Positions 1 through 7,669 of a DNA stretch of 55,642 nucleotides are shown in pieces. The DNA is from an uncultured Bacteroidales bacterium. Lineage in GTDB: Bacteria; Bacteroidota; Bacteroidia; Bacteroidales; F082. The stretch covers positions 1-55,642 of the forward strand of contig CALEMB010000007.1 of assembly GCA_937902805.1 (NCBI GenBank), in the 5' to 3' direction. The first letter of the stretch is position 1, and each line of letters begins with the position of its first letter. A program made the position numbers and the translations under genes. The notes below the pieces were generated by a model, which was not told the DNA's origin, did no database searches, and saw only the letters and a list, made by a program, of their open reading frames with translations.

Positions 1-2
1 TA

Positions 3-188
3 TATCAAGTATGCTGGGATATGCAAGATACCATAACCCGGCAACGCGAAATTGATGGCATCATAGAGGCCAGTAAGATGACCCTATGCGATAATTTGTT
101 CATTATCACACATGACAAGGAAGACATTATCATACAGGACGGAAAGACCATTAATATTATTCCAGCTTGGAAGTGGATGATGGAATAA
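3..188 (+). CDS. C-terminal end of a probable DUF4143-family ATPase (partial)
   Basis: An open frame runs in from the left edge and stops at 186-188, giving about 61 residues. The tail contains LFIITHDKED and then a short strand ending IIPAWKWMME. This resembles the C-terminus of bacterial AAA ATPases with a DUF4143 domain, where a strand saying the same thing (dGKtI.vvPaWkWl) closes the protein. The ATPase core and Walker motifs lie outside the window, so the family call rests on the tail only. It converges with lutB, with 9 bases between the stop codons. A PD-(D/E)XK-like terminal fold of another family is possible. Confidence 0.55.
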   Translation, partial: YQVCWDMQDTITRQREIDGIIEASKMTLCDNLFIITHDKEDIIIQDGKTINIIPAWKWMME

Positions 189-197
189 AACAGTGTC

Positions 198-1559
198 TTA
201 CAGATTCCTTTCCCTCCATTGCTGGCTGAACGACTTGGAGGCAAACTCCGGCATGGGACGGTCGCCAAAAATCGGGCCCAAGAGACGTTTCAGTTCCAGC
301 TTCTTCAAAAACAGCGGACCATCCATCTTTTTGCGTGACTTGCAGTGCCAAATCATAGCTTTTACCAAAGCATCGTATCTAGAATTACCCGTTTTTTCTG
401 TGATGGCGAGGTGCCTGTTCTCGATGATCAAGTCATCCAACGGGATTTTCACGGGACAAATTTCAACACATTTGCCGCAAAGCGAACATGCCGCATTCAG
501 GTGGTTGTATTCCTCAAGGCCTTCCATCAAAGGTGTCATCACCGTGCCCACCGGACCAATATGCTTGGTGCCGTAGGAATAGCCTCCAATGTTTTTATAC
601 ACCGGGCACACGCTCACGCAAGCGCCACAATGGATGCACGACATCACCTTGCGCTGCTTTTCGTGCGACAATAAAGAAGAGCGGTTGTTGTCAAGCAGGA
701 TGACATACATCTGTTCGGGGCCATTGCCTGTCTTGGCTGGACCAAAGGTGATGGTATTGCAAGCCGCCATGCTTTGTCCAGAGGCATGCAGCGACAACAA
801 AGGCAGCAGCACACTTAAGTCGTCGATAGTGGGAATCATTTTGTCAATGCCCGCCATCACAATATGGATCTTTGCCGAAGAAGAGGATTTCAGGATATTG
901 CCTTCGTTTTCAGTAAGCACCACGCCGCCTGACTCGGAAAGCAAGAAATTGGCACCCGTAATACAAATAGGAGCGTCTTTGCTTTCAATACCCACCTCAT
1001 GGCGTACAAAATTCACCATCTGCTTTACGGAACTGTCGGCTTTCAACTTGAAATGCTCCGTTAAAATGGCGTTGTTTTCCTCCTTGGAGAGGTGTATCGA
1101 TGGCGAAAGCGGATGATAGGGTTTCTGCTTGGCGGCATGCAACACGAAACGCCCGATCTCCGTCTCCACTATGCGGATATTTTTACGCTCAAGAAAACCA
1201 TTCAACTCAATCTCATCAAGAATGGTGGAGTTGGAACGCGTGATGGCATTGGCTTTTTCCTTACAAATCAAGTCGAAGATCATCGTCAAGGCATCGTCGG
1301 CATTACGGGCCCACAATACCTTGCCGCCATTGTCGGTGAAATGCGTCTCAAAATCGACCAGCAGCTTTTCTAAGTTCAATAGTGACTTGTTGCGCAAGGT
1401 ATAGGCGCGCTGTTTTTCAAGGTCGAGGTTACGATAGTTTTCCTTGCCTTTGGCAAAGCTCTGCTCGTAACAACCAGTGCTGTAGTTGATTTTCTGCCAG
1501 TGCTCCTCGTTGAAAGCCACCTCGCAGCCTCGTTTGAATATGGTTTGGGGATCACTCAT
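198..1559 (-). CDS. lutB: LutB-like iron-sulfur protein of L-lactate utilisation
   Basis: 453 residues, the usual length for LutB/YkgF. The N-terminal two thirds form the LUD domain (about 60-290). Two 4Fe-4S ferredoxin motifs follow, with cysteines at 308, 311, 314, 318 and 358, 361, 364, 368 (CIHCGACVSVCP and CSLCGKCVEICP). In the known system LutA, LutB and LutC together oxidise L-lactate to pyruvate in the cytoplasm. Here lutB overlaps rpiB by four bases (ATGA) and has no lutA or lutC beside it: its downstream side meets the convergent ATPase gene after 9 bases. The partners would have to be elsewhere. The family is clear; the substrate is inferred from the family. Confidence 0.88.
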   Translation of the reverse strand: MSDPQTIFKRGCEVAFNEEHWQKINYSTGCYEQSFAKGKENYRNLDLEKQRAYTLRNKSLLNLEKLLVDFETHFTDNGGKVLWARNADDALTMIFDLICKEKANAITRSNSTILDEIELNGFLERKNIRIVETEIGRFVLHAAKQKPYHPLSPSIHLSKEENNAILTEHFKLKADSSVKQMVNFVRHEVGIESKDAPICITGANFLLSESGGVVLTENEGNILKSSSSAKIHIVMAGIDKMIPTIDDLSVLLPLLSLHASGQSMAACNTITFGPAKTGNGPEQMYVILLDNNRSSLLSHEKQRKVMSCIHCGACVSVCPVYKNIGGYSYGTKHIGPVGTVMTPLMEGLEEYNHLNAACSLCGKCVEICPVKIPLDDLIIENRHLAITEKTGNSRYDALVKAMIWHCKSRKKMDGPLFLKKLELKRLLGPIFGDRPMPEFASKSFSQQWRERNL

Positions 1560-1999
1560 AGTGTTACGGGTTCTATCTTCTCCACTCTTCTCTTATGGCG
1601 GCCACCTTCAAAATCGGTGTTCAGGAACGCTTGCACCATCTCCCAAGCCAGTTCATTGGGGATGAAACGACCAGGCAAAGAAAGAATATTGGCATCATTG
1701 TGCTGACGGGCCAATTTAGCTAGTTCCACATTCCAACACAAGGCAGCACGTACATTATGGTGGTGGTTCGCCGTCATCTGGGCACCGTTGCCACTACCAC
1801 AGAGAATGATACCAAGAGGATACTTTCCCGTCTCAATAGCCGATGCCAAGGGATGAATCATGTCGGGATAATCAACGCTCTCGGGACTATAACAGCCGTA
1901 ATCGTTGACTTCATAACCGGCTTCCGTCAGTTTTTCAATCAAAAATTGCTTCATTTCGAAGCCACCATGATCGCTTGCAATGGGGATGATGTGTTCCAT
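1556..1999 (-). CDS. rpiB: Ribose-5-phosphate isomerase B (RpiB/LacA/LacB family)
   Basis: 147 residues from the ATG at 1997-1999, matching the normal length of about 150. It interconverts ribose-5-phosphate and ribulose-5-phosphate in the pentose phosphate pathway. Family signatures are SDHGGFEMK near the N-terminus and ILCGSGNG, which carries the catalytic cysteine. The frame extends 15 codons further upstream, but a promoter -7 box (2026-2033) lies inside that extension, so the internal ATG is preferred. The stop overlaps the lutB start, so the two are probably co-transcribed. Confidence 0.9.
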   Translation of the reverse strand: MEHIIPIASDHGGFEMKQFLIEKLTEAGYEVNDYGCYSPESVDYPDMIHPLASAIETGKYPLGIILCGSGNGAQMTANHHHNVRAALCWNVELAKLARQHNDANILSLPGRFIPNELAWEMVQAFLNTDFEGGRHKRRVEKIEPVTL

Positions 2000-2025
2000 T
2001 TTTCCGCTGTTGATAAAAGATGTCG

Positions 2026-2033
2026 CAAAATTA
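2026..2033 (-). promoter_or_regulatory. Bacteroidota -7 box for rpiB-lutB
   Basis: On the minus strand this reads TAATTTTG, an exact TAnnTTTG. It sits 26 bases before the preferred rpiB ATG and implies a leader of roughly 20 bases. No clear TTTG -33 element is seen. Confidence 0.5.
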
Positions 2034-2141
2034 AGCATTTTCATTTTTCCGTATCTTTATATTCCACTATTTCTGAACTACTTATCCGCTTAACCTATCT
2101 CAATATTTTTGAAATAAATATCTTATAATCAATACCTTTTG

Positions 2142-2170
2142 AGTTATCAACAGAAAATTTGTTGATAACT
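2142..2170. repeat. Perfect 11-bp inverted repeat of DnaA-box-like sequence
   Basis: The arms AGTTATCAACA (2142-2152) and TGTTGATAACT (2160-2170) are exact reverse complements around a 7-base AT spacer. Each contains TTATCAACA, one mismatch from the canonical DnaA box TTATCCACA. The same arm recurs at 2494-2504. There is no T-tract, so a terminator is unlikely. A protein-binding operator or DnaA sites are both possible. Confidence 0.6.
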
Positions 2171-2559
2171 TTTTCATTCGGGTGTATAAAAACTGGGTCT
2201 TTTTTAATCAACAGAAAGCAACCCAAAAAAGAGGTAAAATTCAACATCATTTCAAAAAAATTGACCTCGTTTTAGCCATTTTTTCATTTTTCAACGATTA
2301 AGTGAAAAAGGGTAGATAGGTCTGAAAAAGAAACCTTTGATGTTTTCCAAAATGCGCATCTCAAACTTAAAACCATTAATGCAAGAACTTTATTGAAAAG
2401 TTTTCAACCAATTCACAAGCATATCAACATCCGTACATTTCTTTTAAAATTAATCTTTAAAAACTAAAAAAATGGAATATTGATAATTTGACGTGTTGAT
2501 AACTTCGGGACGGATTTTGCGATTTGAAAAATGGGTGTCTGTAATCCAACTAAAATGCC

Positions 2560-2567
2560 TATTTTTG
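2560..2567 (+). promoter_or_regulatory. -7 box for the YwqK-like gene and ldcA
   Basis: TATTTTTG matches TAnnTTTG exactly and ends only 7 bases before the ATG at 2575. The transcript would be nearly leaderless. Confidence 0.5.
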
Positions 2568-2574
2568 CAACGTA

Positions 2575-4089
2575 ATGAAACGGATATTAAACGTTATATG
2601 TTTGGTTTTCATGGTCTTGTGTTTCAGTTATGAGATGTTCTCCCAGACTGGATACCAGACCTTTACCTATCCTAGCGGTCAAGTGGCGAGTGAGGGAATG
2701 CTGCGCGATGGTCGTCCAGATGGGCTATGGAAGACCTATTATGAGAGTGGTCAACTGAAGTCTATCGGCAAGCGCACTGACTTCCTTTTGGACAGCACTT
2801 GGGTGTTTTTCTCTGAAGTTGGTGACACTTCTTTGATTGTCAACTATAAGAGGGATTTGAAAAATGGTCCCCGCTTTACCTTTGGTAAAGACGACATTGT
2901 CATGGAGCCTTTTGTGAATGATGTGAGACAAGGTGAAGGTAAGAGATACGACTTGAAGCGGCATCTCATCCAGACGGTTGCCTATAAAAACGGTGTGGAA
3001 GAAGGCATCTCGCCTGTTTTTGATACCACTGGACTGTTATGTGAAATTATTACCTATAAAAAAGGGTTTGTAATGACGCGCGAAGCTATTAATAGGTATG
3101 ACCGTGAAGCCAAAAAACATGGATATTGGAAGACGTTCTTCGACGATTGGAGTGTGCGCACCGAATGTTATTATCGCCATGGTATGCGTGATGGGTTCTA
3201 TAAGGAATATGACGAGAAGGGCAACTTGAAGAAAATCACCAAGTATGTCAACGATGTGGAACAAGTGTTGGAAAGCGACATGAAACCGCTCGTTGTGCAG
3301 CATGAATATTATCCCAACGGTAAAGTGAAGCGCGAAGCCTCTTTCCGTGATGGCAAGCGTGAAGGTGTCTGGCGTGAGTTCGACGAACAAGGTAATGTGC
3401 TCAACTCCCAAACTTATCAGAAAGGTGTTTTGGTAGGACAAGGCATCGTTGACACAGACGGCAAAAGACGTGGATTATACAAGGAATTTTATCCTGACAG
3501 CACCTTGCGCGCAGAAGGTGTTTTCGTAGAGGGTCAACGCTCAGGTGAATGGAAGTTCTACTATCATAATGGCCAAGTTCAAGAAATAGGTTTTTACAAT
3601 GAAGGTCAGCCTGATGGCATTTGGACTTGGTACTACGAAAACGGACAAAAACAGATTGAAGAACAGTTCTTTAAGGGCACTCCGAATGGATCTTACAAAG
3701 AATACGACTCAAGAGGTAACACCATTGTCACAGGTACTTATTTCGATGGCATGAAAAATGGCAAGTGGATAGAGGAAATTGGTGATATGCGCACCCAAGG
3801 TGAGTACCGCAACGACAAACAAGTAGGGGAGTGGGTGTCGTATTACGACAATGACAAGTTGGCTTTTAAAGGCACTTTCAATGCAGGTTATCCCGATGGT
3901 GAGCATTTCTTTTACTATCAAAACGGAAGACTGCGTGAAATCCAGAAATACACCGCTGGCGTGAAGCATGGTGACTGGAAGAAATATCTCGACACAGGCG
4001 AATTATATTTCACTGTCACTTATGATCAAGGTAAGGAAGTGAAATACGATGGCGAGGCTTTGGATGACAACGAAATCATTAAAGAATGA
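2575..4089 (+). CDS. Exported YwqK/MORN_2-type repeat protein
   Basis: 504 residues. Residues 1-24 are a signal peptide (basic start, hydrophobic core, cut near FSQ). The rest is a tandem array of roughly 23-residue units of the form YpnGqvk.eg.f.dGkrdGeWk.yye, which is the MORN_2/YwqK repeat. At least a dozen units are recognisable. Members of this family are often labelled YwqK-like antitoxins, but the export signal makes a cytoplasmic antitoxin role unlikely here. A repetitive beta surface at the envelope is more plausible. The stop overlaps the ldcA start by four bases, so the two are one operon. The function is unknown. Confidence 0.85.
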   Translation: MKRILNVICLVFMVLCFSYEMFSQTGYQTFTYPSGQVASEGMLRDGRPDGLWKTYYESGQLKSIGKRTDFLLDSTWVFFSEVGDTSLIVNYKRDLKNGPRFTFGKDDIVMEPFVNDVRQGEGKRYDLKRHLIQTVAYKNGVEEGISPVFDTTGLLCEIITYKKGFVMTREAINRYDREAKKHGYWKTFFDDWSVRTECYYRHGMRDGFYKEYDEKGNLKKITKYVNDVEQVLESDMKPLVVQHEYYPNGKVKREASFRDGKREGVWREFDEQGNVLNSQTYQKGVLVGQGIVDTDGKRRGLYKEFYPDSTLRAEGVFVEGQRSGEWKFYYHNGQVQEIGFYNEGQPDGIWTWYYENGQKQIEEQFFKGTPNGSYKEYDSRGNTIVTGTYFDGMKNGKWIEEIGDMRTQGEYRNDKQVGEWVSYYDNDKLAFKGTFNAGYPDGEHFFYYQNGRLREIQKYTAGVKHGDWKKYLDTGELYFTVTYDQGKEVKYDGEALDDNEIIKE

Positions 4090-5006
4090 AGCAGATACCT
4101 TATTTACATCCAGGCTCGAAAATTGGCATAGTCGCACCAGCACGCAGGGTGACGCCTGAAGAGATGCAATATGCCATAGATTGGCTGAAAGAACATGGTT
4201 TTGAACCTGTTTATGATGATAAGCTGTTTGCCGAGCATCATATTTTCGCTGGAAATGATGATTTTCGTGCAGCTGTGTTTCAGGAATACCTCGATAATAA
4301 ACAAATAGATGCCATTTGGTTTGCCCGAGGCGGTTATGGAAGCATCCGAATCATCGACAAATTGGATTTCACCCAATTTTTGCAGCATCCGAAATGGCTC
4401 ATGGGTTTCAGTGACACGACAGTGCTTCATGGCAAACTGAATCGTTTGGGTATGCCAAGTCTTCATTCACCGATGCCTTTCTATTTCGCCAACAAGACTC
4501 CAGAAGCCAAACAATCATTATATGATGCTTTGACAGGTAAAGCTTTGCATTATGAGTTTCCAGCGCATCCACTGAACCGAATAGGGCAAATGGAAGGAGA
4601 AATTGTAGGCGGCAACTTGTCTGTCTTGATGGGCATGAACGGCTCCGACATTTTCCCTGAAACGGACGGAAAAATATTGTTTATCGAAGAGGTGGATGAA
4701 TATATTTATCACATTGACAGGATGATGCGTGCCTTGAAACGCGCTGGAAAGTTAGCACATCTGAAAGGACTCATCGTAGGCGGTTTGACGCAAATCCATG
4801 ACAACACGCATCCCTTTGGTCAAACGGTCGAAGAAGTGATTGCTGAAGTGGTTTCAGAATATGATTATCCTGTTTGTTTTGGTTTCCCTACAGGTCATTT
4901 TGATGATAACCGTGTGATAGTGTTGGGCGAAAATATGAAAATCACTTTTCCTTCGCAATCCGATTCATCTCATTCAGGATGTGTTTCAAGTTTTCAGGCT
5001 TGGTGA
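4086..5006 (+). CDS. ldcA: LD-carboxypeptidase (peptidase family S66)
   Basis: 306 residues. The family removes the terminal D-Ala from muropeptide tetrapeptides during peptidoglycan recycling. The Ser-Glu-His catalytic set is visible: Ser109 in MGFSDTT, Glu201/202 in FIEEVDEY and His271 in FPTGH. The N-terminal segment GSKIGIVAPA and the RGGYGS turn are also typical. There is no signal peptide, which fits a cytoplasmic enzyme. It starts inside the stop of the upstream repeat protein. The last 22 residues are a non-conserved tail that runs 65 bases into the end of the convergent nuclease gene, suggesting that the original stop was lost. Confidence 0.9.
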   Translation: MKQIPYLHPGSKIGIVAPARRVTPEEMQYAIDWLKEHGFEPVYDDKLFAEHHIFAGNDDFRAAVFQEYLDNKQIDAIWFARGGYGSIRIIDKLDFTQFLQHPKWLMGFSDTTVLHGKLNRLGMPSLHSPMPFYFANKTPEAKQSLYDALTGKALHYEFPAHPLNRIGQMEGEIVGGNLSVLMGMNGSDIFPETDGKILFIEEVDEYIYHIDRMMRALKRAGKLAHLKGLIVGGLTQIHDNTHPFGQTVEEVIAEVVSEYDYPVCFGFPTGHFDDNRVIVLGENMKITFPSQSDSSHSGCVSSFQAW

Positions 5007-6102
5007 GGTTAAGCCAGTCGCAGAAGGTGATGCCCATGTATTTCGCTGTCTTTTTCCACAAGCCTTTATGGTCTTTCTTGAGCGAGAAAATGTAAGAATT
5101 ACTGGTGCCTAGAAGCACTTCCTTCAACGCGCAGACCTTATAGACAATCTCGTTATAAAGACTTTCGCTGGTTACACCGGTCTTGCACTCAATGACGAAC
5201 AATTTATTGGCCTTCATGAAGCACACATCCAACTCGTTGTTGTGCTTGATGATACCATTAGAGATATGCACACCCATGGCAATGTCGTCGGGTTGCAGCA
5301 CGTTTTTGATTAAGGCATAGACATATTCCTCAAACCAACCACCTGTCAAATATTCTATTTCATAGCTTTGCAGTGAGCCTGGTCTTTCGGGTTCAAAGCC
5401 AATGTAATGCAAGAACTTGCTCAAATTCGGGATGGGGGTCATAAAATCCTTGTGCGGGTTCTCCACTTCTGAAATAATGAGGAACTTCCAACTGCGGTAT
5501 TTCTGACGCAGGATCTCCATCACCTGATAATCGCCTTGGCCGAACATATTTTGCGAAAACATGGTGAAAAGATGCTGTGAGAAAGTCGTTTCTTTCACTT
5601 GTTTACGGGGTTCGTCTATGTCGCTTTGCAATCCAAAAAGGCCGAAATACTCCTTCAAGCTCATGCGATGCTTGATGGGGAAGATTTCATCGTCGTCGTC
5701 ATAGATGCTGTTGTCGAAAATGGTCTTTACAACTTGGTTCTCACGGGTTTGAGTGTAGAAAAACAAGGTATTGAACTCTTCAAAAACATGCTGCACCGAC
5801 AAGGTCATATAACGGTTGCCGCCAGCTAAATTGAGATAATATTGCTTGTCCTGTACCAAATTGCTCTTGATGGTGCGACAGATGCGCTCATAAAGTAAAT
5901 TGTCTTGGTAACGGTTGATGATGATTCTCTTTACAAGTGCTTCATCAATTTTCAGCTGTTGGATAAGCAAATCAATGCTGTCGGCATCCTCTGCCGTGGA
6001 GATACAAAGCAACTCGTCGCCGTCTTCATAATATTCCTTCGTAAAAAGGTAAGTCGGCATCGGGTTGATTTTGTCTATGATGTTGACGATAGTTTTTGAC
6101 AT
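4942..6102 (-). CDS. Card1/Can2-like CARF-domain nuclease (DUF1887 type)
   Basis: 386 residues in two parts. Residues 1 to about 140 look like a CARF ligand-binding domain; the diagnostic loop is NLAGGNRYMTLS (91-102). Residues about 245-386 look like a PD-(D/E)XK nuclease: GGWFEEYV (254-261), NELDVCF with Asp292, and FVIECKTG with Glu305 and Lys307. The order and spacing match Card1-type proteins, which cut nucleic acid after binding cyclic oligoadenylate made by type III CRISPR complexes. No cas10, other cas gene or CRISPR array is in the window. It lies 19 bases behind a secreted-protein gene on the same strand and overlaps ldcA tail to tail by 65 bases. Whether it still belongs to a CRISPR system or works alone is unknown. 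Confidence 0.8.
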   Translation of the reverse strand: MSKTIVNIIDKINPMPTYLFTKEYYEDGDELLCISTAEDADSIDLLIQQLKIDEALVKRIIINRYQDNLLYERICRTIKSNLVQDKQYYLNLAGGNRYMTLSVQHVFEEFNTLFFYTQTRENQVVKTIFDNSIYDDDDEIFPIKHRMSLKEYFGLFGLQSDIDEPRKQVKETTFSQHLFTMFSQNMFGQGDYQVMEILRQKYRSWKFLIISEVENPHKDFMTPIPNLSKFLHYIGFEPERPGSLQSYEIEYLTGGWFEEYVYALIKNVLQPDDIAMGVHISNGIIKHNNELDVCFMKANKLFVIECKTGVTSESLYNEIVYKVCALKEVLLGTSNSYIFSLKKDHKGLWKKTAKYMGITFCDWLNLTKPENLKHILNEMNRIAKEK

Positions 6103-6121
6103 GGTGCTATAATTTTAATGG

Positions 6122-7534
6122 TTATTCAATGACAACCTTTCGTGTGGTGTTACCTATTTTTACAAAATAAAGGCCTTGCGGCAATGCTATGTTTTCTTTG
6201 CCGTCGATTTCACGGCTGAATAAGGTCTGCCCGAGGGCATTCGTAATGGTCATCCTTCCTTTGCCTTCCACTATGAAACGACCTTGGGCGGGATTGGGCC
6301 ACACTTCAAAAGCTGAAGCTGTAGTTTCGTCTACATCGTCCACGTCGATAAATGGAATAAAAGTGACTAAGCCAAATTCGGTGTCGTCGTATTGATGGAA
6401 AATATGTTCCTCAATTTCATTGGCATTGCTGGTGCCCCAATTGTTGCCGACAGCCATGATGTTGCAAGGAGAGTTGTCGTAAAGGTCATAAATCACGCCT
6501 CCGTTGCCATTGTCATGGATTTGATTGTTGCCCCAGTCGTCCTCAGTGCCAAGGTTAACGTCAGCGGCATTAATGACAGTGATGCCCCATAAGTTTCCTG
6601 TAATCACATTGTTGCGAATGAAAGCTTTGTTGTTTCCGTTTATTCCATAAATACGGATGCCGCTACCGCCGTTCATGGGGTTGTCCTCATGATTATTGTT
6701 GATAAACTGGTTGTTGGTGATTACCGAGGAAATGGTGTATCCCTGTTGGTTGTAACCATAGCGGCCTTCTTTGATGATATTGTCTTTAATCAAAACCTTG
6801 GTTGACCCTGTTTCCATAAGATCGGCGATGGAAATGCCACCAGCATGCCATGTTGCATACGTGCCATCGATTTCATTGCCGACAATGAAAATGGTGTCTT
6901 CGTTGCCTGGACCTAAGTTGATTTGAGGATTGTTGCTGCTATTCACATTGGAGTCGAATTGGCAATTCAAAATCCTTGGTGAGCCTTGTCCGTTGGCAGG
7001 TGAGCCAATGGCAGGGCCTTCATTGAGGAGGAAGTAACAATCTTCAATCAAAGGATTGCAGTTCATGAAGTTGATGACAGAACTGCAATAGTCACGGGTG
7101 AAATATACAAACTTGCAGTCGATGAAGTCCACATCCGATTCAATTACTTGAATACCTGCACCATCGCTAAAATACAGCGTTTTAAGCATACAGTCGGTAG
7201 CGTTTTCAAATCTGATGCTGAAATGCTCCGTCATGGTGCCGTAGAATTTCACCCTTTCCGTATTCGTACATGTTACGGATCCGTTGATGGTGAGAAGCAC
7301 ATTTCCGGCATCGATTTTCGAGACTTGATGGTCGATTTTCAACACATCGTTGGCAGAAATGGTGAGGTCACTATTGATTGAAAAAACGGTTCCTGTATTG
7401 GTGACGACACCATCGGAGACGGCTACCAAATCAGGCAAGGTGTAGGTGGTGCCATTACCTGGACTCACCCATTGGGCATTCAGCATCGGAATTAATCCGA
7501 GAAACAAGGCTAAAATCAAGGTTTCTTTTTTCAT
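6122..7534 (-). CDS. Secreted right-handed beta-helix protein with T9SS sorting domain
   Basis: 470 residues. Residues 1-20 are a signal peptide (MKKETLILALFLGLIPMLNA). The middle (about 60-390) is rich in N-G turns and short repeats such as iknNiI..g and NnqFinNn, typical of a parallel beta-helix (pectate-lyase or NosD-like fold). The last 70 or so residues, from FEVWPNPAQGRFIVEG to YFVKIGNTTRKVVIE, are a type A T9SS C-terminal domain that directs export to the cell surface or medium. Catalytic residues cannot be assigned. It has its own promoter upstream and the Card1-like gene 19 bases downstream. Confidence 0.85.
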   Translation of the reverse strand: MKKETLILALFLGLIPMLNAQWVSPGNGTTYTLPDLVAVSDGVVTNTGTVFSINSDLTISANDVLKIDHQVSKIDAGNVLLTINGSVTCTNTERVKFYGTMTEHFSIRFENATDCMLKTLYFSDGAGIQVIESDVDFIDCKFVYFTRDYCSSVINFMNCNPLIEDCYFLLNEGPAIGSPANGQGSPRILNCQFDSNVNSSNNPQINLGPGNEDTIFIVGNEIDGTYATWHAGGISIADLMETGSTKVLIKDNIIKEGRYGYNQQGYTISSVITNNQFINNNHEDNPMNGGSGIRIYGINGNNKAFIRNNVITGNLWGITVINAADVNLGTEDDWGNNQIHDNGNGGVIYDLYDNSPCNIMAVGNNWGTSNANEIEEHIFHQYDDTEFGLVTFIPFIDVDDVDETTASAFEVWPNPAQGRFIVEGKGRMTITNALGQTLFSREIDGKENIALPQGLYFVKIGNTTRKVVIE

Positions 7535-7559
7535 TTTTGGAAATTTTACAAACTATAAG

Positions 7560-7567
7560 CAAAACTA
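7560..7567 (-). promoter_or_regulatory. -7 box for the beta-helix protein gene
   Basis: Minus-strand TAGTTTTG matches TAnnTTTG and lies 25 bases before the ATG at 7532-7534. No convincing -33 element. Confidence 0.45.
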
Positions 7568-7621
7568 CGATTTTTTACTTTAGAAAAACGAAAATGAGTG
7601 TCATTTTTTACTTTCAAAAGT

Positions 7622-7645
7622 AAAAAAGGCAGCCGAAGCCGCCTT
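7622..7645 (-). terminator. Rho-independent terminator after pgk
   Basis: On the minus strand an 8-bp stem (AAGGCGGC with GCTGCCTT, one G-T wobble) closes a TTCG tetraloop and runs straight into six T residues. It lies about 25 bases past the pgk stop. Read on the plus strand the wobble becomes an A-C mismatch, so it is oriented for pgk. Confidence 0.8.
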
Positions 7646-7669
7646 CTTTTGAACCAATGATATCTAATA

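Larger units (their letters stand above)
2000..2574. other. AT-rich intergenic region between divergent genes
   Basis: About 575 bases without a supported gene, between rpiB (leftward) and the YwqK-like gene (rightward). It is AT-rich with many A and T runs. It holds the two flanking promoters, an 11-bp inverted repeat of TTATCAACA type at 2142-2170, a third copy at 2494-2504, and weaker relatives near 2207-2213 and 2421-2429. No tRNA, no short conserved reading frame and no T-tract terminator were seen. Confidence 0.6.

Noticed and set aside
2575..4089. Toxin-antitoxin antitoxin (YwqK label)
   Set aside because: It has a signal peptide and no toxin partner; the neighbour is an LD-carboxypeptidase.
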